Source of the DNA: JAFIEN01 sp051859505
GTDB lineage: Bacteria; Pseudomonadota; Alphaproteobacteria; Rhodobacterales; Rhodobacteraceae
Length of the DNA stretch: 64,000 nt
Reading direction: 5' to 3'
NCBI GenBank assembly: GCA_051859505.1
Contig: JBHYFN010000014.1
Span: forward strand, 1 to 64,000
The notes beneath the pieces are model-generated. The model saw nothing but the letters and a program-made list of their open reading frames with translations, searched no databases and was not told the origin of the DNA. Made by a program: the position numbers and the translations under genes. Positions 8,713 to 15,968 of this stretch are shown here, in pieces (position 1 is the first letter of the stretch; every line of letters starts with the position of its first letter).

Positions 8713-9699
8713 CTAGTGCATCGCCATGCTGGCCGCACTTTCGGGCAGTTCCTCGGCAAAGCAGCGCTGATAGAATTCGGCCACCGTCTGCCGCTCCAGC
8801 TCGTCGCATTTGTTCAGGAAGGACAGCCGGAACGCATAGCCGACATTGCGGAAGATCTCGGCATTCTGCGCCCAGTTGATCACCGTCCGGGGGCTCATCA
8901 CGGTGGAGAGATCGCCATTCATGAAGGCGGTCCGCGTCAGGTCGGCCACCGTCACCATCTGGCTGATCGTCTTGCGGCCTTTCTCGGTGTTGTAATGCGG
9001 GTTCTTGGCCAGGACGATCGTCGCCTCGGCATCATGGGACAGGTAGTTGAGCGTCGCCACAAGGCTCCAGCGGTCCATCTGCGCCTGGTTGATCTGCTGG
9101 GTGCCGTGGTAAAGGCCGGTCGTATCGCCAAGGCCCACCGTATTGGCCGTGGCGAACAGGCGGAACCAGGGGTTCGGCGTGATGATCTCGTTCTGGTCCA
9201 TCAGGGTCAGCTTGCCGTCATGTTCCAGCACGCGCTGGATCACGAACATCACGTCGGGCCGGCCCGCATCATATTCGTCGAACACGATGGCGACGGGATT
9301 GCGCAGCGCCCAGGGCAGGATGCCTTCGTGAAACTCGGTCACTTGAACCCCGTCGCGCAGCTTGATCGCATCCTTGCCGATCAGGTCGATCCGGCTGATG
9401 TGGCTGTCGAGGTTCACCCGCACCGTGGGCCAGTTCAGCCGCGCGCCGACCTGTTCGATATGGGTCGACTTGCCGGTGCCGTGATAGCCCTGGATCATCA
9501 CCCGACGATTGTAGGCAAAGCCCGCAAGGATCGCGAGGGTCGTGTCGGGGTCGAATTTGTAGGTCGGGTCAAGCTCGGGCACGCGGTCCGTGCGGTCCGC
9601 GAAGGCCTTGACCTTCATGTCCGTGTCGATCCCGAACACATCGCGCACCGAGACCTCTTCGGTCGGTCTGGAAACCATGTCCTGCATGAAGTGCGCCAT
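8713..9699 (-). CDS. cobS: Cobaltochelatase subunit CobS
   Basis: AAA+ ATPase subunit of the aerobic cobaltochelatase. Walker A (GYHGTGKS, about residues 71-78), Walker B (IVFDEYD, about 138-144) and a downstream sensor asparagine in ATANTVGLGD are clear. With CobT it forms the ring complex that drives CobN. About 328 residues, the usual length. The ATG at 9699 is chosen; an in-frame GTG at 9708 is an alternative, and neither has a strong ribosome-binding site. The small membrane protein gene follows after three bases. Confidence 0.95.
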   Translation of the reverse strand: MAHFMQDMVSRPTEEVSVRDVFGIDTDMKVKAFADRTDRVPELDPTYKFDPDTTLAILAGFAYNRRVMIQGYHGTGKSTHIEQVGARLNWPTVRVNLDSHISRIDLIGKDAIKLRDGVQVTEFHEGILPWALRNPVAIVFDEYDAGRPDVMFVIQRVLEHDGKLTLMDQNEIITPNPWFRLFATANTVGLGDTTGLYHGTQQINQAQMDRWSLVATLNYLSHDAEATIVLAKNPHYNTEKGRKTISQMVTVADLTRTAFMNGDLSTVMSPRTVINWAQNAEIFRNVGYAFRLSFLNKCDELERQTVAEFYQRCFAEELPESAASMAMH

Positions 9700-9907
9700 C
9701 CCTGTCACTGCCTGTATCGGCGCCTTTAGTGGCGCAATTGCCGGACAGGTTCAAGGGCGAGCCGGGGCGCTCTGGACAGTGCAACCGACGCGCGGCAAGC
9801 TTGCCCGGGAGGTGGCGGCAGGTCTTGCCGGAACCTGAGGGCGGGGCGGGGCAATGCGGGGCCGTGCGGGGACTGTGCGGGACTTTGCGGGGGCGAGAAG
9901 GGGCGCG

Positions 9908-10462
9908 ATGATGACGGCCGAGGCGGGGCTCGAGGCGCTTTTCGCGCGGATGGATCGGGGCGACCGCAGCGCCCTTGCAGCCCTTCATGCGCTGACCGCG
10001 CCGCGCCTTTTCCCCCTTGCCCTGCGGATCGCCGGCGACAGTCCGGCGGCCGAGGCGGCCCTGGGGCGGGTCTATCACGCGATCTGGCGGGGCAGCGCAG
10101 AGCAGAAGGCGCTTGGCCTTGCCCCCCTGACATGGCTGATCCTGCTGACCCGCCGCGAGGCGCTCGCCGCGCGCCCCCCGGGCGGTACGCCGGCCGAAGC
10201 CGCCCCCGCCGCCCCCGCCGCCCCCGGCCGCCGCGCGGCACCTGAGCTGTCCGACCTCGGACCAGCAGAGCCGCCGGCGGGCTCCGGTCGGCTGGCCCGA
10301 CTGGACCAGGACGACCCCGAAAGGGCCGAGGCCCTGCGCCGGATCTGGTTCGACGGCGCCGGGCCAGACGACCTCGCCGCCCGCCTCGGCCGCCCGGCCG
10401 AGACGATCCGCCCCTGGCTCCGGGCGGGTCTTGCGCGGCTGGAAGGCCGCGGGGCGCCATGA
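9908..10462 (+). CDS. Divergent ECF-type sigma factor
   Basis: A 184-residue protein with the layout of an ECF sigma factor but weak conservation. Residues about 10-85 resemble region 2 (helices around ALHALTAPRLFPLALRIAG, then a WLILLTRREAL helix), a Pro/Ala-rich linker follows, and residues about 140-180 resemble the region 4 helix-turn-helix (LAARLGRPAETIRPWLRAG). The assignment is supported by the next gene, an anti-sigma-like membrane protein whose ATG overlaps this stop (ATGA). The start at 9908 follows a GAGAAGGGG site; an ATG directly after it is also possible. The upstream gap holds imperfect repeats of TGCGGGG. Confidence 0.7.
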   Translation: MMTAEAGLEALFARMDRGDRSALAALHALTAPRLFPLALRIAGDSPAAEAALGRVYHAIWRGSAEQKALGLAPLTWLILLTRREALAARPPGGTPAEAAPAAPAAPGRRAAPELSDLGPAEPPAGSGRLARLDQDDPERAEALRRIWFDGAGPDDLAARLGRPAETIRPWLRAGLARLEGRGAP

Positions 10463-10884
10463 CCGACCCGCTGAAAACCCCGTCTCCCGGAACCGAAGCC
10501 AGCCCCGACCTTGGCCCCGGCTTTGGCCCCGAAACCGACGCCCCCCATCCCGCCGAATACCTCCTCGGGCTTCTTGGCCCCTCCGAGGTCCGCGCCTTCG
10601 AGGCCCGCCTTGCCACCGACCCGGCCCTGCGCGCCCGGCTGGCCCTCTGGGCAGAAGACCTCGCCGCGCTGGGCGGCGATCTGCCGGCTCAGGATCCCCC
10701 GCCCGACCACTGGCCCGCGCTGAAACGCGCGCTTTTCCCCGAAGACAGCCTCGGATGGTGGCGCCGGATCGGCCTTGTCCCGGCGCTCATCGCCGCCGTA
10801 CTCGCGGCCCTGCTGGTCCTTGCGGTCTCGGGGCGCAACCCGTCCGAACCCGCCGCCATCCCGCCGCCCGATCTGCCGGAGTGA
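10459..10884 (+). CDS. Anti-sigma factor (RskA-like), single-pass membrane protein
   Basis: A 141-residue protein. Residues about 28-90 form the helical anti-sigma domain (AEYLLGLLGPSEVRAFEARLATDPALRARLALWAEDL is split across two helices), with one transmembrane helix near residues 100-123 (GLVPALIAAVLAALLVLAV) and a very short periplasmic tail. The EYLLGLL motif is typical of RskA/ChrR-like zinc-free anti-sigma proteins. The start overlaps the stop of the sigma gene by four bases, so the two are translationally coupled, and it probably sequesters that sigma factor at the membrane. Confidence 0.75.
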   Translation: MTDPLKTPSPGTEASPDLGPGFGPETDAPHPAEYLLGLLGPSEVRAFEARLATDPALRARLALWAEDLAALGGDLPAQDPPPDHWPALKRALFPEDSLGWWRRIGLVPALIAAVLAALLVLAVSGRNPSEPAAIPPPDLPE

Positions 10885-10952
10885 CGGGCGGCCCGGCCCG
10901 CCCCGGCTCGCCCCGGCCCGCCTCCAGGCGCGCTGGAAACAGTCTGTTGCCC

Positions 10953-11600
10953 ATGACCGCGCTGGTTCGCCACATCCTCGCCACCCTCGGGCACGAGGAC
11001 AGCGCCAGGACGGAAAGGATTTACCAAGTGTCGGGGCGAAACGGGCTGTTGCCGAACTGGACAGAGGGCGAGCGCCGCATGGCCATGGTCTTTCTGGCCG
11101 CAGGGCTTTTCGGCGTGGTCCTTGCCGTCGCCATGCTGTGGAGGATAGGGCAGGGCGCGGTGCTGCAGGAGGGGTTCACCCTCAAATCGCTCTGGTTCGC
11201 GCTCAGCGGCGGCATCGGCACGGTGGCCGGCCTCTTTGCGGCGCGGGGTCGGCTGGGCCATCCCGGCCCGCGCGGTTGGCTCGAGGCGCTCTGGGGCGGT
11301 GTCGTGCTGTTCTTCGTCGCCGCCCTCGTCGGCGGAACCCTTGCCCTGCCGCTTTACGGGACGATGTTCGCCCCGATGATGATGGCGTTGACCTTCGGCT
11401 CCACGCCCGTGCTGGCAGCCATGGGGCTCTGGATCCTCGTCGGCTCGCATCTGCAGATGCGCTACTGGCGGGCCGAGCGCGACACGATCTTCCTGCCGCG
11501 CCCCGGCCTGACCGCCGGCGCCGCTGCGCCGCGGGGCCGGTCGGCCGCAGGCCCGTTCGGCCGCCTCAGTCCCCGTCGCGGAAATTCCGGCTCGACTTGA
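10953..11600 (+). CDS. Predicted multi-pass membrane protein of unknown function
   Basis: A 215-residue protein with about four hydrophobic segments (MVFLAAGLFGVVLAVAML, a segment around ALSGGIGTVAGLFA, VVLFFVAALVGGTLALPLY, and LAAMGLWILVG), and a basic C-terminal tail. I do not recognise the family. It follows the sigma/anti-sigma pair by 68 bases on the same strand and may belong to the same unit. Its 3' end overlaps the convergent J-domain gene by 35 bases, and the low-complexity tail (Gly/Ala/Arg) in that overlap suggests the C-terminus is not strongly constrained. Confidence 0.6.
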   Translation: MTALVRHILATLGHEDSARTERIYQVSGRNGLLPNWTEGERRMAMVFLAAGLFGVVLAVAMLWRIGQGAVLQEGFTLKSLWFALSGGIGTVAGLFAARGRLGHPGPRGWLEALWGGVVLFFVAALVGGTLALPLYGTMFAPMMMALTFGSTPVLAAMGLWILVGSHLQMRYWRAERDTIFLPRPGLTAGAAAPRGRSAAGPFGRLSPRRGNSGST

Positions 11601-12204
11601 TCTGGTCCCAGGCCCAGACGACCTCGGCCAGCTGTTCCTCCTGGCTGCGGTCGCCGCCGTTCATGTCGGGATGCAGAACCTTGATCAGCGCCTTGTAGGC
11701 GCGCCGGATCTCGGCCTTCGAATCGCTGTCCTTCACCTCGAGGATCTCGACGGCCTTGCGTTCGGTCGGCGGCAGCTTGCGCCCGACCCCGTTGCTGCGC
11801 CCGGGATTGCGCGTCGCATTCTCGCCCAGCACCTGATGCGGATCGTCCACCCCCAGCCGCGCCCAGGCGCGTTGCTCTTCCGAGCGCTTGCCGAAAGGCT
11901 TGGTCTCGCGGTCCCAGACCCGGTCGCGCTCGACCTGGTCGAGGTAATCCTGCTCCGAGGCGCCGTTGAAGAAGTTCCACTTCAGATTGTATTCGCGCAC
12001 ATGGTCCTTGCAGAACCAGAAATAGTCATCCAGCACATCGGGCGATTTCGGCGCCCGGTACTTGCCCTGTTCCTCGCAGCCCGGATGATCGCAGCCCCGG
12101 GTCGAGGTTTCGAACGCCCCCGACATGCCGCGCCGCCCGCGCGGGTTCTTCTTCTTGGAGCCCGACACCGATATGTCGAAACCGAAGGGATCGCTCTTTG
12201 CCAT
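11566..12204 (-). CDS. J-domain (DnaJ-like) co-chaperone
   Basis: A 212-residue protein with the J domain at the C-terminus: helix II AEIRRAYKALIKVLHPDMNGG contains the obligatory HPD motif that stimulates DnaK ATPase. The N-terminal part has paired cysteines and histidines (CDHPGCEEQGKY and FCKDH), which could bind zinc. This architecture, with the J domain last, is common in Rhodobacterales, where the gene is often near bolA and cobS as here. It is divergent from bolA with 77 bases between starts. Confidence 0.9.
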   Translation of the reverse strand: MAKSDPFGFDISVSGSKKKNPRGRRGMSGAFETSTRGCDHPGCEEQGKYRAPKSPDVLDDYFWFCKDHVREYNLKWNFFNGASEQDYLDQVERDRVWDRETKPFGKRSEEQRAWARLGVDDPHQVLGENATRNPGRSNGVGRKLPPTERKAVEILEVKDSDSKAEIRRAYKALIKVLHPDMNGGDRSQEEQLAEVVWAWDQIKSSRNFRDGD

Positions 12205-12281
12205 GGGCTGCCTTACCTTTCCGACTCGAAGGCAGGAGTTTACGGCAAGCGCCGCAGGATTGAAGGGGTCAGGGAAAAATA

Positions 12282-12536
12282 ATGGGACTTGAACAACAGA
12301 TTCGCGCCGCTCTCGAGGCGGAATTCGCCCCGACCCGGCTCGAGGTGATCAACGAAAGCCATCGTCACAGGGGCCATGCGGGCGATGACGGCTCGGGGGA
12401 AAGCCACTGGAAAATCGTCGTGACGGCACCTGCACTGGGCGCGATGCCCCGCCTCGCGCGCCACCGCGCGATCCATGCGGCGCTTGGCCCGGCGATCATC
12501 GCCCGGATCCACGCGCTCGCGATCACCGCCGAGTGA
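12282..12536 (+). CDS. BolA family protein
   Basis: An 84-residue BolA-like protein. The class II KH-like fold is visible as RLEVINESHRHRGH...SHWKIVV followed by the helix RLARHRAIHAALG. The conserved His in ESHRH can co-ligate an iron-sulfur cluster with a monothiol glutaredoxin, linking the family to iron homeostasis and morphology. Length is normal. AGGG lies seven bases upstream of the ATG. It is divergent from the J-domain gene and convergent with the DUF4177 gene after a 3-base gap. Confidence 0.92.
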   Translation: MGLEQQIRAALEAEFAPTRLEVINESHRHRGHAGDDGSGESHWKIVVTAPALGAMPRLARHRAIHAALGPAIIARIHALAITAE

Positions 12537-12539
12537 CGC

Positions 12540-13244
12540 CTAGCCCGGCGTCCGCCGCGGCCCCGGGGCGCCAAGCGGCGGGGCCGGCGCGGCGGGGGGG
12601 TGCGGATGCACGCCGGTCAGCCGGATCGCAGGCCCTGCGGCGGGCCCCCCGGCCTGCGGCACAGGCGTCTGCAACGGCGGCAGCGGCTGGGCCGCAGGCG
12701 TCGAGATCGAGGTCGGGGCCGAGGCCGGATCAACCGGCGCGCCGGCCGCCGGGGGCGGCGCAAAAGCGGGCGCAGGATGAGGCGCGACAGGGTGCTGGAC
12801 CGGTTGCGCCAAGGGCGGTGCCACGGGCGGCGCCGCGGCCGCAGGCGCCAGCGGTGCAACGGGCGGCACTGCGGGACCGGCGGCCAGGGGCACCCCCCCC
12901 GGGACACCCCCCGGGACACCCCCCGAAGCCGCACCCCCCGCAACCATCCCCCCCGACGCAGGCGCCGCCAGAAGCCGCCTCGGCGCCAGATCCTCCTCGC
13001 CGCTCACCCCCCCCAAGGGCCGACGATAGATCAGAACCGTGTGATAGACCGTCCCCCGCCCGGTCAGCCCCTGCCGTTCCTCGCTGGGCAAGGTGTCGCT
13101 GCGCACGAATTCCCACCCGTCAGAGCCCTGTTCGTTCAAGGCCCCCTCGAGGGCGGCCGCAAAGCGCTCCTCCTTGGTCTTGGCGGTCTTGACCTTGACC
13201 CCGCGACGCGGGGCCGGGACGACACGATATTCATAGGCTGGCAT
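12540..13244 (-). CDS. DUF4177 protein with long Pro/Ala-rich tail
   Basis: A 234-residue protein. Residues 1 to about 65 match the DUF4177 fold (YEYRVVPAP...ALNEQGSDGWEFVRSDTLPS...TVLIYRR). The remaining about 160 residues are a low-complexity tail rich in Pro, Ala and Gly, including GGVPGGVPGGVP encoded by three near-exact 12-bp units around 12888-12924. The start at 13244 is preceded by GAGGA. Function is unknown; the tail suggests an extended or surface-exposed linker and has grown by repeat expansion. Confidence 0.8.
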   Translation of the reverse strand: MPAYEYRVVPAPRRGVKVKTAKTKEERFAAALEGALNEQGSDGWEFVRSDTLPSEERQGLTGRGTVYHTVLIYRRPLGGVSGEEDLAPRRLLAAPASGGMVAGGAASGGVPGGVPGGVPLAAGPAVPPVAPLAPAAAAPPVAPPLAQPVQHPVAPHPAPAFAPPPAAGAPVDPASAPTSISTPAAQPLPPLQTPVPQAGGPAAGPAIRLTGVHPHPPAAPAPPLGAPGPRRTPG

Positions 13245-13330
13245 CACGATCCTCGGCTTGACTGTGCAACAAGGTCCTGTGCGACAGGGTATCGCCCCGC
13301 GCGCGGGGGACCAAGCGAAAGCGCACGACC

Positions 13331-13418
13331 CTGCTGCTTCTTTTGTCAAAATTACCCCGGGGGGGGGGCTTCGGGGGGGGGGCCCGCCCCCCCCGGCGGA
13401 ATTTGGCCAAATTCCGCC
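13331..13418. repeat. Composite intergenic repeat, copy 1
   Basis: Begins with CTGCTGCTTCTTTTG, then an AT-rich block, CCCCGG, two G9 runs separated by CTTC, a C-rich block, and ends with a perfect 24-bp palindrome whose half is GGCGGAATTTGG (13395-13418). It lies directly downstream of gatB on the minus strand. The same order of blocks recurs at 30232 and near 50558. Confidence 0.8.
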
Positions 13419-13425
13419 ACCCCGC

Positions 13426-14937
13426 TCAGATCCCCAGCGCGCGGACAACCATCTCGTTGACCATCGCCGGGTTGGCCTTGCCGCCCGTGGCCTTCATCAC
13501 CTGCCCCACGAACCAGCCGGCCAGCTTCGGATTGGCCTTGGCCTTTTCCACCTGCGCCGGATTGGCCGCGATCACGTCGGCCACCGCCGCCTCGATCGCG
13601 CCGGTATCGGTCACCTGCCGCATCCCTCGCGCCTCGACGATCTCGGCCGGGTCGCCGCCTTCGGCATAGACGATCTCGAACAGATCCTTGGCGATCTTGC
13701 CCGAGATCTCGCCCCCCGCGATCAGGTCGATGATCCCGCCAAGCTGCGCCGGCGTCACCGGCGTCTCGGTGATCTCGTGCCCTTCCTTCTTCAGCCGCCC
13801 GAACAATTCGTTGATGATCCAGTTGGCGGCGAGCTTCCCGTCCCGCCCCCGCGCCACGGCCTCGAAATATTCGGCATTCTCCTTCTCGGCGGTCAGCACG
13901 CCCGCATCGTAATCGGTCAGGCCGAAATCGGCCATGTAGCGCGCCTTGCGCGCGTCGGGCAGTTCCGGCAACGCCGCCGCGATCTCGTCGACCCAGGCCT
14001 GCTCGATCTCGAGCGGCAAAAGGTCGGGGTCGGGGAAATAGCGATAATCATGCGCCTCTTCCTTCGACCGCATCGACCGCGTCTCGCCCTTGTCGGGATC
14101 GTAAAGCCGCGTCTCCTGCACCACCGCGCCGCCATCCTCGAGGATCGCGATCTGCCGGCGCGCCTCGAATTCGATGGCCTGCTGAATGAACCGCATCGAG
14201 TTCATGTTCTTGATCTCGCAGCGCGTGCCCAGAACCGAAGGGTCCCCGGTCTCGATGAAGCGCTCGTAATCGCCGGGGCGACAGACCGAGACATTCACAT
14301 CCGCCCGCAGGTTGCCGTTCTGCATGTTGCCGTCGCAGGTGCCCAAGTAACGCAGGATCTGGCGCAGCTTGCCCACATAGGCCGCCGCCTCCTCGGGGCC
14401 GCGGATGTCGGGGCGGCTCACGATCTCCATCAGTGCCACGCCCGTGCGGTTGAGGTCGACGAAACTCATCGCCGGATCCATGTCGTGAATGCTCTTGCCG
14501 GCATCCTGCTCCAGATGGATCCGCTCGATCCGCACGCGGCGCGCGACGCCGGGGCCCATCTCGACGATCACCTCGCCCTCGCCCACGATCGGGTGGTAAA
14601 GCTGGCTGATCTGATAGCCCTGCGGCAGGTCGGGATAAAAATAGTTCTTCCGGTCGAAGGCCGACCAGAGGTTGATCCGGGCCTTCAGCCCCAGTCCCGT
14701 GCGCACCGCCAGCGCCACGCAGCCCTCGTTGATCACCGGCAGCATGCCGGGCATCCCGGCATCGACGAAGGCGACATTCGAGTTGGGTTCGGCGCCGAAC
14801 CGGGTCGAGGCGCCGGAAAACAGCTTCGCCTCGCTGGCCACCTGCGCATGGACCTCGAGCCCGATGACAAGTTCCCAGTCGCCCGTCGCCCCGGCGATCA
14901 CCTTCGGTTTCGGGGCCTCGAATGTCAGGTCCAGCAT
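13426..14937 (-). CDS. gatB: Asp-tRNA(Asn)/Glu-tRNA(Gln) amidotransferase subunit B
   Basis: GatB of the GatCAB complex, which converts misacylated Glu-tRNA(Gln) or Asp-tRNA(Asn) to the amidated forms. The 503-residue protein has the hallmark VIGLEVHAQV near the start, the AVRTGLGL and NRTGVALMEIVSRPD segments of the kinase-like catalytic cradle, and the C-terminal YqeY-like tail domain ending NPAMVNEMVVRALGI. Length is normal. AAGGA precedes the ATG. gatA and gatC are not adjacent. The gene ends in the composite repeat. Confidence 0.96.
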   Translation of the reverse strand: MLDLTFEAPKPKVIAGATGDWELVIGLEVHAQVASEAKLFSGASTRFGAEPNSNVAFVDAGMPGMLPVINEGCVALAVRTGLGLKARINLWSAFDRKNYFYPDLPQGYQISQLYHPIVGEGEVIVEMGPGVARRVRIERIHLEQDAGKSIHDMDPAMSFVDLNRTGVALMEIVSRPDIRGPEEAAAYVGKLRQILRYLGTCDGNMQNGNLRADVNVSVCRPGDYERFIETGDPSVLGTRCEIKNMNSMRFIQQAIEFEARRQIAILEDGGAVVQETRLYDPDKGETRSMRSKEEAHDYRYFPDPDLLPLEIEQAWVDEIAAALPELPDARKARYMADFGLTDYDAGVLTAEKENAEYFEAVARGRDGKLAANWIINELFGRLKKEGHEITETPVTPAQLGGIIDLIAGGEISGKIAKDLFEIVYAEGGDPAEIVEARGMRQVTDTGAIEAAVADVIAANPAQVEKAKANPKLAGWFVGQVMKATGGKANPAMVNEMVVRALGI

Positions 14938-15168
14938 GGCGGTTCCTTTCAGGATGCGGCTCTCTCTAGGGCGTCACCTTCCGTGCTTCAAGCCTGCGGT
15001 GCATTCGGGGCGCCCCTCTGCCGCATTTGCGCGGGGCAGGACTTCAACTCCGGCCTGCAGGCCCTTGATCTGGCGGGGTTTGGCTGAAATCCGCCGGCGA
15101 TCGGCACGATTCCGCCGAATCCTTCGGAGCGCGAACAGAGGGCTGGACCTGCGCCCCGGCAGCCGTCA

Positions 15169-15849
15169 ATGCGGCCGGCGGTTGAAACAACGCCGGTGCC
15201 TCCCTTGTCCGTCCGCTCCTCGCTTCGTGCCCTTGTCGCCGTTTCGGCGCTGCTGCCCGTTCTGGCCTGCGCGCCCACCACGGAAATCCTCGAACCCGAA
15301 GTGCCCGAGGGCCTGCCGGTGATGCAGTGGGACCACCGTCCCGAGGCCGAGGACTGGACCGAAGCCACGCTGGCCGCCCTTCAGGCCGAAGGGGCAGCCC
15401 TTCTGAGCCAGGTTCCCGCCGATATCGACGCCTGGTGCCCGAACTACACCGAGGCCCCGATCGAAGAGCGTGCGGCCTTCTGGGCGGGCCTCCTGTCGGC
15501 GCTGGCCCGGCATGAAAGCACCTGGAACCCGCAGGCCGTGGGCGGGGGTGGTCGCTGGTTCGGCCTGGTGCAGATCGCGCCGGCCACGGCGCGCGGCTAT
15601 GGCTGTTCGGCCAGCACCGGCAATGCGCTGACGGATGGCGCGGCCAACCTGCAATGCGCGGTGCGCATCGCGGCCCAGACGGTCAGCCGCGATGGCGTGG
15701 TCGCGGCCAACCGGGGCGGGCTTGCCGCCGACTGGGGGCCGTTCACCAATGCCTCCAAGCGCAATGAAATGGCCCAGTGGGTCTCGAGCCAGAGCTATTG
15801 CCAGGGCGAGATCGGGGCATTCGAGGCCGGGGCAAGCGAAGCCGGCTGA
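15169..15849 (+). CDS. Transglycosylase SLT-domain lipoprotein
   Basis: A 226-residue exported protein. The hydrophobic LRALVAVSALLPVLAC forms a lipoprotein signal with the lipid-bearing Cys in LPVLAC. The body holds a soluble-lytic-transglycosylase-like fold with the catalytic Glu in LARHESTWNP and the downstream RWFGLVQIAPATARGYGC strand. It would cleave or bind peptidoglycan from the outer or inner membrane surface. The start is uncertain: no good ribosome-binding site precedes the ATG at 15169, and a GTG at 15196 is possible. The 231-base gap upstream shows nothing recognisable. Confidence 0.82.
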   Translation: MRPAVETTPVPPLSVRSSLRALVAVSALLPVLACAPTTEILEPEVPEGLPVMQWDHRPEAEDWTEATLAALQAEGAALLSQVPADIDAWCPNYTEAPIEERAAFWAGLLSALARHESTWNPQAVGGGGRWFGLVQIAPATARGYGCSASTGNALTDGAANLQCAVRIAAQTVSRDGVVAANRGGLAADWGPFTNASKRNEMAQWVSSQSYCQGEIGAFEAGASEAG

Positions 15850-15906
15850 CCCGGCGGCGCCCCCCCCCGGGGGGGCAGCGCACCGGGCGCAGGGGCCGGG
15901 TCCACC

Positions 15907-15956
15907 GGCCAGTCGCAAGGGCCAGTCGCAAGGGCCAGTCGCCAGGGCCAGTCGCA
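15907..15956. repeat. Tandem repeat, four copies of a 13-bp unit
   Basis: Four units of GGCCAGTCGCAAG with small changes in the third and fourth, between the convergent transglycosylase and pepN genes. A C7/G7 hairpin lies just before it (about 15867-15886). A related GGCCAGTC-based 13-bp array occurs at 52673-52735. Confidence 0.85.
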
Positions 15957-15968
15957 CAATCCGGGCGC

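Noticed and set aside
13258..15087. 609-codon open frame opposite gatB
   Set aside because: A shadow of gatB; composition only.
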